Below, in pieces: positions 11,201 through 22,479 of a stretch of 64,000 bases of DNA; the stretch's first letter is position 1; each line of letters opens with the position of its first letter. Source of the DNA: Salvia splendens (lineage: Eukaryota > Streptophyta > Magnoliopsida > Lamiales > Lamiaceae); contig NC_056037.1 of NCBI RefSeq assembly GCF_004379255.2, positions 15,386,902 through 15,450,901 on the forward strand. The letters are read 5' to 3'. The position numbers were made by a program, and so were the translations under genes. The notes below the pieces were generated by a model, which saw only the letters and a list, made by a program, of their open reading frames with translations, searched no databases and was not told where the DNA came from.

Positions 11201-11844
11201 TTTCCAGCCCTTCTGGAAACAATTTTTATACTCAGGCTTTCAGCAGCTTGATCAAGGGGTCTCAGCCCTTGCTTTTGAGCCTCCTTGAGTTTCAAAGCTG
11301 AGTAGACTTCCTCATATGTGACCTTGGAGTTCCTTCCCATGAGAATTGCATCCTTGAATTGCTCATAGCATCCGGGCAGAGAATTGAGGAGCATCAAGGC
11401 TTTATCCTCATCTTTCAACTCCTCCTCGATCTCCTCCAAGTCGTCAACACATTTGCCGAAATCTTCTAACTGTTCAAGAATGCTTCTGGTTTCTGAAATC
11501 TTGAATGTGAATAATTTCTGCTTCAAATGGATCCTATTTGCCAGTGACTTGGTCATGTAGATTGATTCAAGTTTGGCCCAAACCCCGGCAGCTGTTTCCT
11601 CCTTCGACACTTCTCTTAGCACCCGGTCATTCAAACTGAGAATGAGTGTGCTATATGCTTTATCTTGGAGTTCTTGATTCCTTGCCGCAGTCTTTTCATC
11701 TCCTTCTTGAGCTACGGGATCATTGTCCCCATTCAAGATTTCCCAGAGCCCGTTCTGCATCATCATCGCCTTCATTTTGAGTTTCCACAACCCAAAATCG
11801 TTCTTTCCATTGAACTTTTCCATTTCAAATTTTGTTGTCGACAT
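8260..11844 (-). pseudogene. Copia A gag-pol, broken
   Basis: Translated from ATG at 11844: a gag domain of UBN2 type (FNGKNDFGLWKLKMKAMM) to about 11188; a zinc knuckle around 11080-11160 (CHYCKKPRHIKKDC); protease with DSG in IMDSGCSFHM near 10970; integrase core to about 9268 with LRTDNGLEF and NGVAERANMT; RT from about 9210 with LVAKGFTQKEG, QLDVKTAFLHG and YVDDMLVSA. The reading is cut by stops near 11190 and 11016, between 10594 and 10305, near 9268 and near 8913. The last is a stop after SSRQWYLIFN. Several independent breaks and loss of the 3' end mean it cannot make active enzymes. Confidence 0.85.
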
Positions 11845-11872
11845 CGCAGTCAGTAGACTTCTTCAGATGCGC

Positions 11873-11890
11873 TTCCCACAGACGGCGCCA
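11873..11890 (-). promoter_or_regulatory. Primer-binding site of Copia A
   Basis: Read on the minus strand, three bases after the LTR, is TGGCGCCGTCTGTGGGAA. The leading TGG matches the CCA end of a tRNA. This is not the initiator-Met site (TGGTATCAGAGC) seen in Copia B and C. The same 18 bases stand at the primer site of the Tat element at 57793-57810. Confidence 0.7.
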
Positions 11891-11893
11891 ATT

Positions 11894-12412
11894 TGTGAAT
11901 CAACTTCAATATATATAAGATCCGAAGATAACAGAAATGGAATGCACAATACCCAAATATTTACGTGGTTCAGTCGAATGGCCTACATCCACGGAGAAGA
12001 TGATCCTAGAATTTTATTCAAACACTCAGAAAGTGATTACAAGAGTCAACACTTGATCGACATGATCAAGAACACTCAAACTCACATACAAACGTTTTTC
12101 CCTTGACAATCACAGCCGATAACGATGTGAATCTCACAAAGATAGTGTATCTCTTGTAATAATGAAGAGTCTCAATCTCGTTATTCAGATCTCGATGTAT
12201 TTGTTGTTACTCGGTCATTCCTTTATATAGAGTGTCGCGCATAACTGTTGCGCGTCTTGCGACCGTTCCGAACTGATGCAACGCTTGGTCGATCGTTACC
12301 TTCAACCGCTAGGTCAGTTCTGTTGCTTGATCAAGTCATTGTTACTTCAACCGTTGCAATGGTTAGTTCCAAACAACACCATTCTTCCATTCATTTAGCT
12401 TCACCTCCAACA
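11894..12412 (-). repeat. 5' LTR of Copia A (519 bp)
   Basis: On the minus strand it runs from TGTTGGAGGTGAAGC to TTGATTCACA, with TG...CA ends. A TATA box (TATATAAAGG, minus strand) lies near 12221-12231. The base run after the right end is AAATT (12413-12417), the expected place of a target duplication. Its partner is outside the window or lost. Confidence 0.8.
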
Positions 12413-12473
12413 AAATTAGTGTTAATTTGGATAGTTACCATATAAAAATGTTATTTTAATGATTAATTTGATA

Positions 12474-12708
12474 CTCCCTCTGTCCCAACTAAGTTGATAC
12501 AAAACATTTGGGCACGGAGGTTAAGAGATTGTGTTAAAAAGTATGAGAGATGAATAAAATAGGAAAGATAAAGAGAGAGTAAAGTAGGTGATGGAATAAA
12601 GTAAGAGTGATTGGATGTTTTATTTTTTGTCAAAAAAGGAAATGACTCAATTTTGTTGTAACATCCAAAAAAATGAATACGACTCAATTTAGTTGGGAGC
12701 GAAGAGAG
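12474..12708. mobile_element. Stowaway-like MITE (235 bp)
   Basis: The ends are inverted repeats: CTCCCTCTGTCCCAACTAAG on the left and, reversed, CTCTCTTCGCTCCCAACTAA on the right. TA flanks both sides (12472-12473 and 12709-12710), as for Tc1/mariner-derived Stowaway elements. There is no coding capacity. Confidence 0.8.
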
Positions 12709-12710
12709 TA

Positions 12711-14040
12711 TATATTGTACATGTACTTCATAAATTTTATGCTATTTTTTTGGATAAAACTACTTCAAATTGTTTTAGTTAAACATTCTCACAATTCACC
12801 TCAGATCAAGACAGATACTATTTTGGACATTCTAGGATACAGCCTTGAATTCAGTTTGACCAAAATTCAATTTTTAAAAAAATTGACTACGTGATAAAAG
12901 TTCATGTACATCGTATTCAAATTTGGTGGTAAAGATTTGAATTGGTTATGTTTATGTTTATCCTAAAATTTTATACTATTAGCGTATACTTTATATTTTG
13001 TAAAAATCCTTCTTATATAGTATATGATACATCAAATAAATAAAACTTTCAATTGCGGATGTGGACTATCAGTCACTTCTCCACATATTCAATATTATCG
13101 GGATGGAGAACGTATGGGACCGTGCATGTCCATATACATGGAGGACTCGTAAGCTTTCTCATTGAAGCATGGATAAAAAAAACCACTTGGTTTGATTTCC
13201 CCATGAGGCTAAAATCACTGATTTTGTAGAGACAAAAAAAAACTTCAAAAAGAACAGAACCGAGTATTCTGGTCCTTCTCCAATATTAAACGGGGCTCTC
13301 TTTCAACTTTGACTATTTTTTTATACTTTTTTATTATTTGCAAGAACGGACTTTCTAGGGAGTTCTATTGAAATATGAGGTATTGCGAGCACACTAGTAC
13401 CACGATATTTTGCTAGCACCCGCTAATGTCATAGTTCATGTTAAACGCCGTTTTTTTTAATAACAACATATAGATTGCGATGTTGAAATAAGGAGTTATG
13501 TTATTACCATAGAATGGACGCATGCATCATCATCTCACTTATCCCACATGATAAATAAAAATAGGAGGCGTAAGACATGGAGTGGATCCCCTGGCCACGT
13601 GAATTCACGGGTACACTTGATCGGCCCTTCACGAGACCTAATAATAATATAGTTTGTCCCTTGCACCCCATAATCTATTCTATGCTATTGCTCTCTCCAC
13701 CAACACCATACATTTCTTGCGTCAAACTTCCTAATTTCGAACTCATTATTTGGCCCTCTACCCCACCTCTCATGCTAATGCATGGTCCTTATCAATACCA
13801 CTCTTTCTTTTTCTTTAATTATAAATTTTCCTTATAGATAACATTCACATGCATGATAAATTCCAATCATATCGACTCAATTATCATCTCAAACTTAATT
13901 TTATGAATTGATAGATATGCCGTTAACGTTGAGTGAACATCTTTATGAATTATAAAAAAACTCATCGTTCATGTTATCATTTTTATTTGTATATTTTAAT
14001 TTTAATACATTCTGAATTATCATTTGAAACTCTTAGTTTA
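12711..14040. other. Non-coding stretch, no feature recognised
   Basis: AT-rich DNA with only short chance frames (for example 13577-13837) that show no domain, codon or splice pattern. No repeat with clear ends was seen. Confidence 0.6.
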
Positions 14041-14043
14041 ATA

Positions 14044-14382
14044 CACTACAAAAAAAACTCGCCTTTTAGTGACGGAAATTATCCGTCACTATCAGTGAAA
14101 GTTATTCACTTAACACAGTTAGTGACAAAATCAATACCGACGGATCCGTCACTAAAATAGCTTGTCCCTAAAAATTATTGACGGATTTGTCCGTCACTAA
14201 AGTTATTAACCCACTCAATGACGAAAAACGTGGGCGGCTGCCATGGTAAATTTCGTTTTAGTGACTGATTTATCTGTCACTAATTAGTGACTGACACTTT
14301 CAGGTCATTTATCCGTCACAAGTTCTTGAACTGTCAGGCACTTTCTCTAATTTGTCACTATTAAGCGTTTTTTTTGGTAGTG
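14044..14382. mobile_element. CACTA-type MITE (339 bp)
   Basis: It starts CACTACAAAAAAAACTCGCC and ends, reversed, CACTACCAAAAAAAACGCTT. The 3-bp duplication ATA stands on both sides (14041-14043, 14383-14385), as CACTA elements make. Sub-terminal AGTGACGG and CCGTCACT motifs recur within it. The right end of the larger CACTA element at 34919 has closely similar sequence (AAACTCACCATTTAGTGACGG, reversed), so the two are related. Confidence 0.88.
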
Positions 14383-14387
14383 ATATA

Positions 14388-14615
14388 CTCTCTCCGTCCC
14401 AAAAGAATATACACTTTGGGTTTGACACGTGTTTTAATACATAATTGGTAAAGTAAAAGAGAAATATATAGAAAGAAAAAGTAATTAAAGTATTGTTAGT
14501 GAAGAATGAGTCTCACCTCAATAGGAGAGAAAAGAGTTTCTAAAATTAGAAAATGCACAGTTTCGTGGGACCGACTAAAAAGGAAATAGTGCATATTCTT
14601 GTAGAACGTGGAGAG
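14388..14615. mobile_element. Stowaway-like MITE (228 bp)
   Basis: Left end CTCTCTCCGTCCCAAAAGAA and right end GTAGAACGTGGAGAG are imperfect inverted repeats. TA flanks both sides (14386-14387, 14616-14617). It shares its interior (ACACTTTGGGTTTGACACG, AGTAATTAAAGTAT) with the copy at 41426-41648, so the two are one family. Confidence 0.82.
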
Positions 14616-14657
14616 TATTAAAATTCATTGTTGGATTTGTTTTTTCCATATAAAGTA

Positions 14658-14875
14658 ATCTCTCCGTCCCATAAAAATAGAGATTTTGGGGTCGGCACAA
14701 TTTTTAATGCGAAATTGGTAAAATAAGAGAAATGTAGAAAGAAAAAGTGATTGAAACATTAATAGTAGAGGATGGGGCCCACCTTAATGAAGAAAACACT
14801 TGTCAAAAATAGAAAGAGACTATTTTTATGGGACGAACAAAATAAAAGAAGATTGTTTTTATGGGACGGTGAAAG
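14658..14875. mobile_element. Stowaway-like MITE (about 218 bp)
   Basis: The same family as the element just upstream: left end ATCTCTCCGTCCCATAAAAA, right end TTTTATGGGACGGTGAAAG, with TA on each side. An internal second copy of the right end (TTTTTATGGGACGAACAAAA) is also seen. Confidence 0.75.
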
Positions 14876-15084
14876 TATAATAGAATAATAATGTAATCGA
14901 TCATATACATACTGGTTTTTCAATAATTTGCAAAATTAACTTTTATTGAATTTTAAAAATATCGATTAGGTACACCAATGATATTTTATGATAAAGTAAT
15001 TAGAATTTTAGAATTGCAATAAACACATAAAATATAATGTGAAATACAGTAGACAATCATTGCTCACAAAAGATAATTGACACT

Positions 15085-15108
15085 ACCACTTATATATATA
15101 TAAGTGGT
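15085..15108 (+). promoter_or_regulatory. TATA box within a 24-bp palindrome, CAP gene promoter
   Basis: TATATATATATA at 15091-15102 is the core of a perfect palindrome with ACCACT/AGTGGT arms. It lies 31 bp before the ATG at 15139, so the 5' UTR would be very short if this were the only TATA element used. Confidence 0.55.
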
Positions 15109-15138
15109 ACCAACCATCCTATTTTCAAAATCAATAAA

Positions 15139-15693
15139 ATGAAGCAAAGCATTCTTTTCCTCTTGATCACCATAACCACCCTGTCCAACGCCACGCCGCC
15201 CGCCGCGAAGCCGCCGAGCAACGAGACGATATACCGAATGTCGCAAGGCCTGTGCTGGAACTGCGTGGGAGAAGCCATACAGTTCTTGTACGGGCACAAC
15301 TTGGTGCGGGCAAGAAAAATGCAGCTGCCCTTACGCTGGGACTCGGAGCTGGCCCGCTACGCGGCGTGGTGGGCCGGGCAGCGGCGGCGCGACTGCACGG
15401 TGGAGCACTCGTTCCCGGAGGGCGGGTTCACGCTGGGCGAGAACATATACTGGGGCAGCGGGCAGGCGTGGACGGCCATGGACGCCGTGGGTGCGTGGGC
15501 CGACGAGGAGAAGTACTACGATTACGACACTAACAGCTGCACCGCCGGCGAGATGTGCGGCCATTACACGCAGATTGTGTGGGGCAGTACGCGGAGGATC
15601 GGGTGCGCTCGAGTTGTTTGCGACGCCGGAGATGTGTTCATGACTTGTAATTACTCCCCGCCTGGGAATTATGTCGGCGAGAGGCCTTACTGA
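15139..15693 (+). CDS. PR-1-like CAP-superfamily secreted protein
   Basis: An intronless 184-residue protein. Residues 1-18 form a signal peptide (MKQSILFLLITITTLSNA), so it is exported to the apoplast. The CAP domain covers about 45-184. It has the conserved HN at 53-54, H90, GENIYWG at 100-106, CGHYTQIVW at 140-148 and CNYSPPGNYVGERPY at the end. Eight cysteines (39, 42, 86, 134, 140, 156, 161, 170) fit disulfide-bonded folding; the extra CWNC pair at 39-42 marks the PR-1-like subgroup with GLCW...C before the domain. CAP proteins of plants bind sterols and some release the CAPE peptide from the C-terminus. The role here is not known. The coding region is much more GC-rich than its flanks. 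No break is seen. Confidence 0.93.
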   Translation: MKQSILFLLITITTLSNATPPAAKPPSNETIYRMSQGLCWNCVGEAIQFLYGHNLVRARKMQLPLRWDSELARYAAWWAGQRRRDCTVEHSFPEGGFTLGENIYWGSGQAWTAMDAVGAWADEEKYYDYDTNSCTAGEMCGHYTQIVWGSTRRIGCARVVCDAGDVFMTCNYSPPGNYVGERPY

Positions 15694-16419
15694 CCGTGTA
15701 GGAAAGTTAAGAGGCTGTTTGGTTTGCAAGATTATATCTTAAGATTAAATATGTATTATTTTTAGTTTATGAGATTGAATTTCACGACTCAATCTTATAT
15801 ACATAATCATAAACATGTGATAATTAGTTATAGTCATAGATTAATCTTATACTACTATTTCTCATGATTATTTAGCATAACTTTGTCTAGTATGGGATCA
15901 CGGGATCGGAAAGAATAAATTGATGTGTGAACTTGTTTGAGGTCACATGACATGTAAAAATTTGTGGAAGATAGTTTAGTAGAGTTTGGACTCATTCCAA
16001 TCATTATATTGTTATGGGCATCTATAAAATTTAAAAAACGCTATTTATTTTTAAAAACAAAATTATAAGTGAATTGATTTACGATATCCAATTCCAGTGT
16101 TATGCTTTCTGGATCGCTTTTGTTTTGAGGGCTATAGTGGGCTGCGACGGAGATATAATTGTAGGCCCATTTTATATGGCCTTTTAATAAAATGCTGCTG
16201 GTTAGACTTTTTATTACTCCATTAATTTTTTTAATTAAAACAAGGCGGACCCTCAAGCGTGAATAAAATTACTTCCAAATAAGATGATTTTCTCTCCATT
16301 TAATACTTATTTTTACTTTTTTTCCCTCTCCAATTAACCACATTAATCTACAACTCTTAAAATCTCGTGTCAACCATGAAATTTGTCATCTTAGTCGGGA
16401 CGGATGAAGTAGTAACGTA
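15694..16419. other. 3' flank of the CAP gene with a degraded MITE-like piece
   Basis: From about 15712 the sequence GGCTGTTTGGTTTGCAAGATTATATC resembles the end of Tourist/PIF-type MITEs such as the one near 30462-30655. The second end is not clear. No gene is seen. Confidence 0.4.
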
Positions 16420-16427
16420 GGTCACGT

Positions 16428-17553
16428 CATTGGCGGACACACAGCCAAGGGAAGAAGGGCTTAAGCCCTCCCCCAATTATTTTTTTTTAATATTTTATAC
16501 AATAAAAATTTTTGAAATTTTTGAAAAATGTCTTCAGCCCTCACTAAATTACTGTACGTGAAGTCTAAAATGTGAAAAACTAAATAAGGAGGGACTGAAA
16601 TTTGAAATTGCAGACGAAAGTTTTTATAAAAAATGGTTGTCGTTGCTATTTAAGGAAAAAGATGAGATAACAATAAATAATTAAATTAATATAGTAATAA
16701 TTAAATTGGCGAATGTCAAGTCCCATGCCTATAGGCTACGCCTATATCACGTGTTCTACTTCAGTTAGTAATTTTAGTGTATTAAACATAGTTTAATTAT
16801 TTTACTTCAATTTAAGTTCAAATGTTTATAGCTTTACGATGCCCTTATTAATTCAGCTTTATTAGTAATATTTACTTCTTGGTATATTTTAAAAGAGTTG
16901 ATCACAAAATTATAGTAATATTATTATTGGGTAGAGATTTTTCTATAAAGTAGTACTCCTTTAGTCCACAATTAATTGGCGTAAATTTTCTTTTTCATTC
17001 CTCCAGTCTCCACAATTAATTAGCGTAAATTTTCTTTTTCACACTTCCACAATTAATTGTCTCATTTACTCCGCTCGTCCCATAAAAATATACATTCCTT
17101 TTCTTTTTAGTCCGTCCCACAAGAATATGCACTTTCTAATTTTGAAAACTTTTTCTCTCTTATTTTACCAATTGTACATTAAAACTCGTGCCAAACTAAA
17201 AATACATATTTTTGTGGGACGAAATAAGTACTTTTTAGTACTGTTGATAATGATTTTCATGTTCCACTAGCCCATTCCATTAAAATATTATTATAATAGG
17301 ACTTACATTTCACTAACTGTATCCACCTATTTTTCACTATATTTCTTAAAATTTGAGTAGAGTAAAACATGCCAATTTGTCGTGTACGGAGGGAGTTCTA
17401 TACTTAAATTTTACATGTCACGATATACCAATTTCACTTTAAAACTCATACCGCTGCAGAAATCTCTATTTTAAAATACGAATGGAGTGTATGTTAACTA
17501 TAAAAAATTTACTGTACAGCCCCTACCACGAAATATTCTCGCGTCCGCCACTG
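16428..17553. mobile_element. Non-autonomous hAT element (1126 bp)
   Basis: The ends are CATTGGCGGAC on the left and, reversed, CAGTGGCGGAC on the right. The 8-bp target duplication GGTCACGT is perfect on both sides (16420-16427, 17554-17561). An 8-bp duplication and CAxTGGCGG ends fit the hAT superfamily. No transposase reading is present. It contains a reversed Stowaway-like unit at about 17070-17232 (GTCCCATAAAAATATACATT ... TTTTTGTGGGACGAA) and a short tandem repeat of ACAATTAATTGGCGTAAATT near 16972-17060. Confidence 0.88.
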
Positions 17554-17626
17554 GGTCACGTTCAGAAAAACATGATGCATAATTCAAACACATTCAAGTA
17601 ATTTTAACATAAAAACCATGCACTGT

Positions 17627-18132
17627 TGTTGAAGATGGCTTGATCAAGCAAGCCGATGATGGCTTGATCAAGCAAACCGATGGCTTGATCAACAACCAAG
17701 CTAATGACTTGATCAACCAAGCCTTGTTGCATGAGGAAAGTGAAGATGTGCATGTGAAGAGTTTGCGTGAAAGTCGTGCACGAGAAAAAGCAAGTGACAG
17801 CTCCCAACAAGTTGTCATCGTACGAGCCAACACCTCACGAGCTCGGCTCGTGACTGGACCTATGCGGGACCACGAATGTACTTGGAGAGACGTGGTGCTA
17901 AAGGGATTAAAGAAGGAAGTAGATTAGGAGAGTTTGTTATGATTAACATTGTAATCTTGTTTTAACCTGTACTAGATGGATTAGTGTAGTGTTCTAGATG
18001 TTTCCTATGCTACACATATGTAACAGCTCTTCAAGCTTTTTCCATCAAGCAATGAAACTGTGAAAACTTTCACTCGAATATGTTTATTCAGAGAACTTCC
18101 TTCTTCTTCATGCATTTTATCGCTTCATTTCA
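17627..18132 (+). repeat. 5' LTR of Copia B (506 bp)
   Basis: It opens TGTTGAAGATGGCTTGATCA and ends CTTCATTTCA. It has one more GATGGCTTGATCAAGCAA-type unit than the 3' LTR and lacks a 17-bp stretch (around CATGCTCACAGCTAAGA) present there. Scattered base changes are also seen. Part of the LTR is an open frame, which is not a gene. Confidence 0.9.
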
Positions 18133-18147
18133 TGTTATCAGAGCAGG
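18133..18147 (+). promoter_or_regulatory. Primer-binding site of Copia B
   Basis: TGTTATCAGAGCAGG directly follows the LTR and matches the usual initiator-Met tRNA site TGGTATCAGAGC with one change at the third base. Confidence 0.8.
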
Positions 18148-18206
18148 ATCTCTTTGATCTTGTCTCTCATACATCTTGAACTTAGCTTGCTGCTTATTTT
18201 CCAAAA

Positions 18207-21200
18207 ATGGCAGAAGCCAATGAAACCATTCCCCTTGGAAACACTGCTACCCATTTTCTCTCAACCTCCTCCAATTTCAGTTAAACTAAATGATGGGAAT
18301 TTCCTCATGTGGCAGCAGCAGGTAGATGTTACGGTTTATGGCTATGGCCTTGAAGGCTTTCTCACAGGAGAAGTGGACCCTCCGGAGAGGGAAATCCTAG
18401 ATGCCGATGGTGAAACAATGGTTATCAGCCTTTGTCACATGGTAGAGACAAGACAGAAGAGTAGCTGGATCGCCGTTGTCTTCTCTGTCTGAAAATGCCT
18501 TAACCTTAGTGGTTGGGCTGAAATCTTCAAGGGATATCTGGAGTGCTCTAGAAACTAATTTTGCAAGCCGATCAACTGCCAAAGTGATGCAATATAGGCA
18601 ACAAATGCAGAGCTTGAAGAAAGATGGTATGAGCATGAGAGATTATCTAGGTAAAATGAGAAACTATTTTGATTTGATTGGGTCCGTTGGATGTAGAGTG
18701 TCTGAAGGAGAACAAGTTCTCCACATCTTAGGAGGTCTTGGCCAAGATTATGATCCGCCAGTGTGTGCTGTGACCTCGAGGACAGATCCGTAGAACATTG
18801 GAGATGTTAGTGCTTTTTTTCTCAGTTTTTAATCAAGGATGGAAATTACTAGAGCTCAATCAGTGAGTTCAGAGGGATCTCAACCAACACTTAACTTTGT
18901 TCAACATCAATCTGGACAGAAGAGGGACCAGCAGAGCTTCAATGGCAACAGATTTGAATCTGGAGGTGGAAGAGGCTTTTGAGGCAGAAACCAAAGAGGT
19001 GGCCGTGGTGGTAGATCCTATGGAAGAGGAGGGAACAAGATAGTGTGCCAGCTATGTGAGAAACCTGGACACTCTGCAGCCAAATGTTGGCATAGGTTCG
19101 AACAGAACTATACACCTACTCAAGTTCACTTCAGAGGAAGTGCACCACAGCAACAACAACAGGGGTTCTTTAATCCCTCTGCACACCTGCTTCAATCAGT
19201 CCCAAGGTCTTCATCAAGTTCCTACTCGGTTGCCACTCCATTAGAATTTAACTATGGGATAAGCTCTTCTTCAAGCTGGTACCCTGACTCAGGAGCCACT
19301 CATCATGTGTCAAATGATCTCAACAATCTCAGCATCAGCTCAGAGTATACTGGAGGTAAAACACTCTTGCTTGGTAATGGAGATGGTGTTAATATTGCAA
19401 ATATTGGTGAGAGTGCTTTTAAATCTCATTCAGCTAATTTTTCCAGAAAGCTTCATCTTAAAAATCTATTGCATGTCCCTAACATTACTAAAAACCTCCT
19501 CATTGTATCCAAATTTGCTCAAGATAACTCTGTGTTCTTTGAGTTTCACCCTAATTTCTGTTTTGTTAAGGACTTGAGCACCAGGGAAGTTGTGCTCAAA
19601 GGAACCCTTGAGAGAGGTCTTTATCACTTTGTAGTAGATCATTCACCAATCAAGAGAAGCAATTGATCCATTTCTCCCTCCAGTCAAAGATTTCCCGCAG
19701 TTCACTCTTTGAGTTTAGCTAATACTAAATCCAGCAGTAACTTTTCCCGTGTATCTAGTCAGAATTTGTCCTTGTTGCATAATAGATTATGTCATCCTAC
19801 TCTTGATGTAGTAAGGCTTGTTCTAAACAGTTGTAATATCCCTTTTAATGAAATGGAAGATTTTTCACTTTGTCTGCCTTGTTCAGTCTCCAAAGCACAT
19901 AGATTGTCATATTCTAACTCTGGATCAGAATGCCATTCTCCTCTTGAACTTGTTCATAGTGATCTATGGGGTCCATCTCCTATCAAATCCAGAAATGGAT
20001 ACTCTTACTATGTGTCATTTGTTGATCACTTTTCTAGATTTACCTTTTTCTTCTCAAGACTAAAAGTGATCTGGCTTTAGTTTTTAAACATTTCAAGGCC
20101 TTAGCTGAAAACCTCTTAGGTTCTAACATCAAAACCTTGCAGTCTGATTGGGGAAGTGAATTTCAAGGTCTAGTACCTTACCTTAAGGAGTGTGGGATTA
20201 TCCATAGAAACGGCCTAGCTGAGAGAAAACATAGGCATATAGTGGAGACTGGTTTGGCCATTTTGGCTCAGTCCTTTTTACCTCAACTTTTTTGAGATGA
20301 TGCCTTCATCACAGCAGTTCATTTGATTAATCTAATGCCCTCCAAAGTCATCAACAACTCCTCTCCATATGAGATATTGTTCCACAAGAAACCAGACTAT
20401 TCTGCTTTAAGAGTCTTTGGTTGTCTTTGCTTCCCTTTCACTAGACCTTACAACAAACATAAATTGCAATTTAGGTCTGCTAAGTATACTTTCCTGGGGT
20501 ATAGTCATTCACATAAGGGATATAAAGCTCTCATTCCTGATGGGAAAGTCATAGTAACCAGGGATATAGTCTTTGATGAGTCTGTTTTCCCATTTCATCA
20601 GGTTTCCTCAGATCAGCCAAAATCCATTGACTCTTTTTCTCCACTTTCTCATACATTGTTCTTTCCATTCCAATCTGCTCCTATAACTCATCACTATCCT
20701 CCACCTGACTTTAGTCCATCTCCTCCATCATCATCACATAGTGTCTCCCAGCCTCCTTCTGAGTTAGCCTCTGCACATTCTCAGCCTATCTTGCATTCTC
20801 CTGATCAATCTGTTGCAGAAAGTGCCCTTCCTTCTCTAGATACACCAATTCTCCCCACACATTCCATGACAACCAGATCCAAATCTGGGATCTTTAAGCC
20901 TAAACTCTTCACCATTTCTACATCTCCCTCTCTACCTAAATCAGCCTCTGAGGCCTTGCTCATTCCCATCTGGAAAAATGTTATGCTGAATGAATTTATT
21001 GCTCTTATTAAAAATAAAACTTGGATTTTGACACCTCTTCCACCAGGCAAGAATCTTATTGGTTGCACATGGATTTTTAAACTTAAATTTCATCTTTCTG
21101 GTGTTGTTGCTAGACACAAAGCTAGGCTTGTTGCTCAAGGTTTCTCTCAACAACCTGGGTTTGATTTTAATGAAACTTTTAGTCCAATTGTGAAGCCTAC

Positions 21201-22470
21201 TACAATTAGACTCATCCTCAGTCTAATTGTCTATCTTGGTTGGAGTGTCACTCACCTTGATGTGAATAATGCCTTCTTGAATGGTGACTTGAAAGAAGAC
21301 ATTTACATGAAGCAACCTCTGGGATTTGAGCAAGGTGGACCTCATCTTGTTTGTAAGCTCAACAAAGCTTTGTATGGCCTTAAGCAGGCTTCAAGAGCTT
21401 GGTTCTTCATAGTGCACTCTGTCTTACTGACTCTGGGCTTCACTCAATCAAAGGTTGATGCCTCTATGTTCTTGAAGCAGCTGGGAAATGAGGTCATATA
21501 CCTATTAATCTACGTTGATGATATGCTCATTACTGGAAATGCTCCTTCTTCTATTCAGCAGGTTATATCTCAGTTAAACAAGTCATTTTCTTTAAAAGAT
21601 CTTGAGGATGTGAGTTTGTTCCTAGGTGTTGAAGTGGTTAAAACAAGTGACAATGGACTTCATCTTTGTCAATCTAGCTACATCAAAGATCTTCTAAAGA
21701 AAGATAACATGACTGGAACAAAGAGATGTCCTTCTCCTATGGTGTCAAACTCTGAACTAAGCAAGAATTCTGGTGAACCTGTCTCTCAGATACAAAGCTT
21801 TACAGAAGCATAGTAGGAGCATTGCAGTATGCAACTATTACCTGACCAGATATCAACTTTGTTGTGAATAAGGTAAGTCAATACATGTGGAATCCTCTTG
21901 ATACACATTGGAGAGAAGTAAAGAGGATCTTGAGATATCTATCAGGGACACTGGATTATGGAATTCAAATAAAAAAAAATCACATGGAGGCATTACAACA
22001 TTTTCTGACTCTGACTGAGCTCCTGATCTTGATGATAGAAGGTCGACTACTGGAGTGTGTGTTTATCATGGGAGAAACCTGATATCCTGGTGTGTCAAGA
22101 AGCAGACTATGGTGGCAAGGTCAAGTACTGAGGCTGAATATAGGAGCTTAGCTCAAGCAACATCAGAAGTAGCTTGGTTAACCTCAATGCTTAGAGAACT
22201 GAAGATTAAGAAAGGGAATACTCCAGTTATTTGGGTGGACAATATGAGTGCAATTGCTCTAGCCTCAAATCCAGTCCTTCATGCAAGGACTAAGCATATT
22301 GAACTGGACATGAACTTCGTTCGTGACAAAGTCTTGAACCATGAACTGAAATTAAGGCATGTGCCTACTGGTGATCAGATAGCAGACATATTTACTAAAC
22401 CTCTTAGTCACCAATCCTTCGTGAAGCTGAGAAAGAGATTGGGTTTGGTTTCTCTAGCCTCCCTTGGATT
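18207..22470 (+). pseudogene. Copia B gag-pol, broken
   Basis: Pieces occur in the normal order across frames: a gag start near 18207 with KLNDGNFLMWQQQVD; gag middle to 18793; a zinc knuckle CQLCEKPGHSAAKC at about 19046-19087; protease DSG in WYPDSGATHHV near 19290; the integrase zinc finger and core start (HSDLWGPSP, FVDHFSRF) at 19709-20080; the rest of integrase around 20150-20330 with a stop in the middle; RT at 20990-21800 with RHKARLVAQGF, HLDVNNAFLNG and YVDDMLITG; RNase H at 22055-22420 with SSTEAEYRSL and DNMSAIALA. Frame changes near 18250, 18480, 18795, 20075, 21810 and 22050 and stops such as those near 18982 and 20296 show it is inactive. Confidence 0.88.
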
Positions 22471-22479
22471 GAGGGGGCG

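Larger units (their letters stand above)
8260..12412 (-). mobile_element. Copia retrotransposon A, 3' end missing
   Basis: A Ty1/Copia element reads right to left: 5' LTR (11894-12412), primer-binding site, gag, protease, integrase, RT and the first residues of RNase H. Coding homology runs out near 8260, inside the RNase H motif CDSDYA, where the Athila LTR begins. RNase H and the 3' LTR are absent. The simplest reading is that the Athila element inserted into this one and the missing part lies beyond the Athila's left end, outside the window. A deletion would look the same here. Confidence 0.8.

Noticed and set aside
15331..15729. 132-codon minus-strand frame over the CAP gene
   Set aside because: Arises from the GC-rich codons of the CAP gene; no protein features of its own.
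17640..17927. 95-codon frame, repeated at the end of the Copia B RNase H frame
   Set aside because: It is LTR sequence; the second copy is simply the 3' LTR read through from pol.
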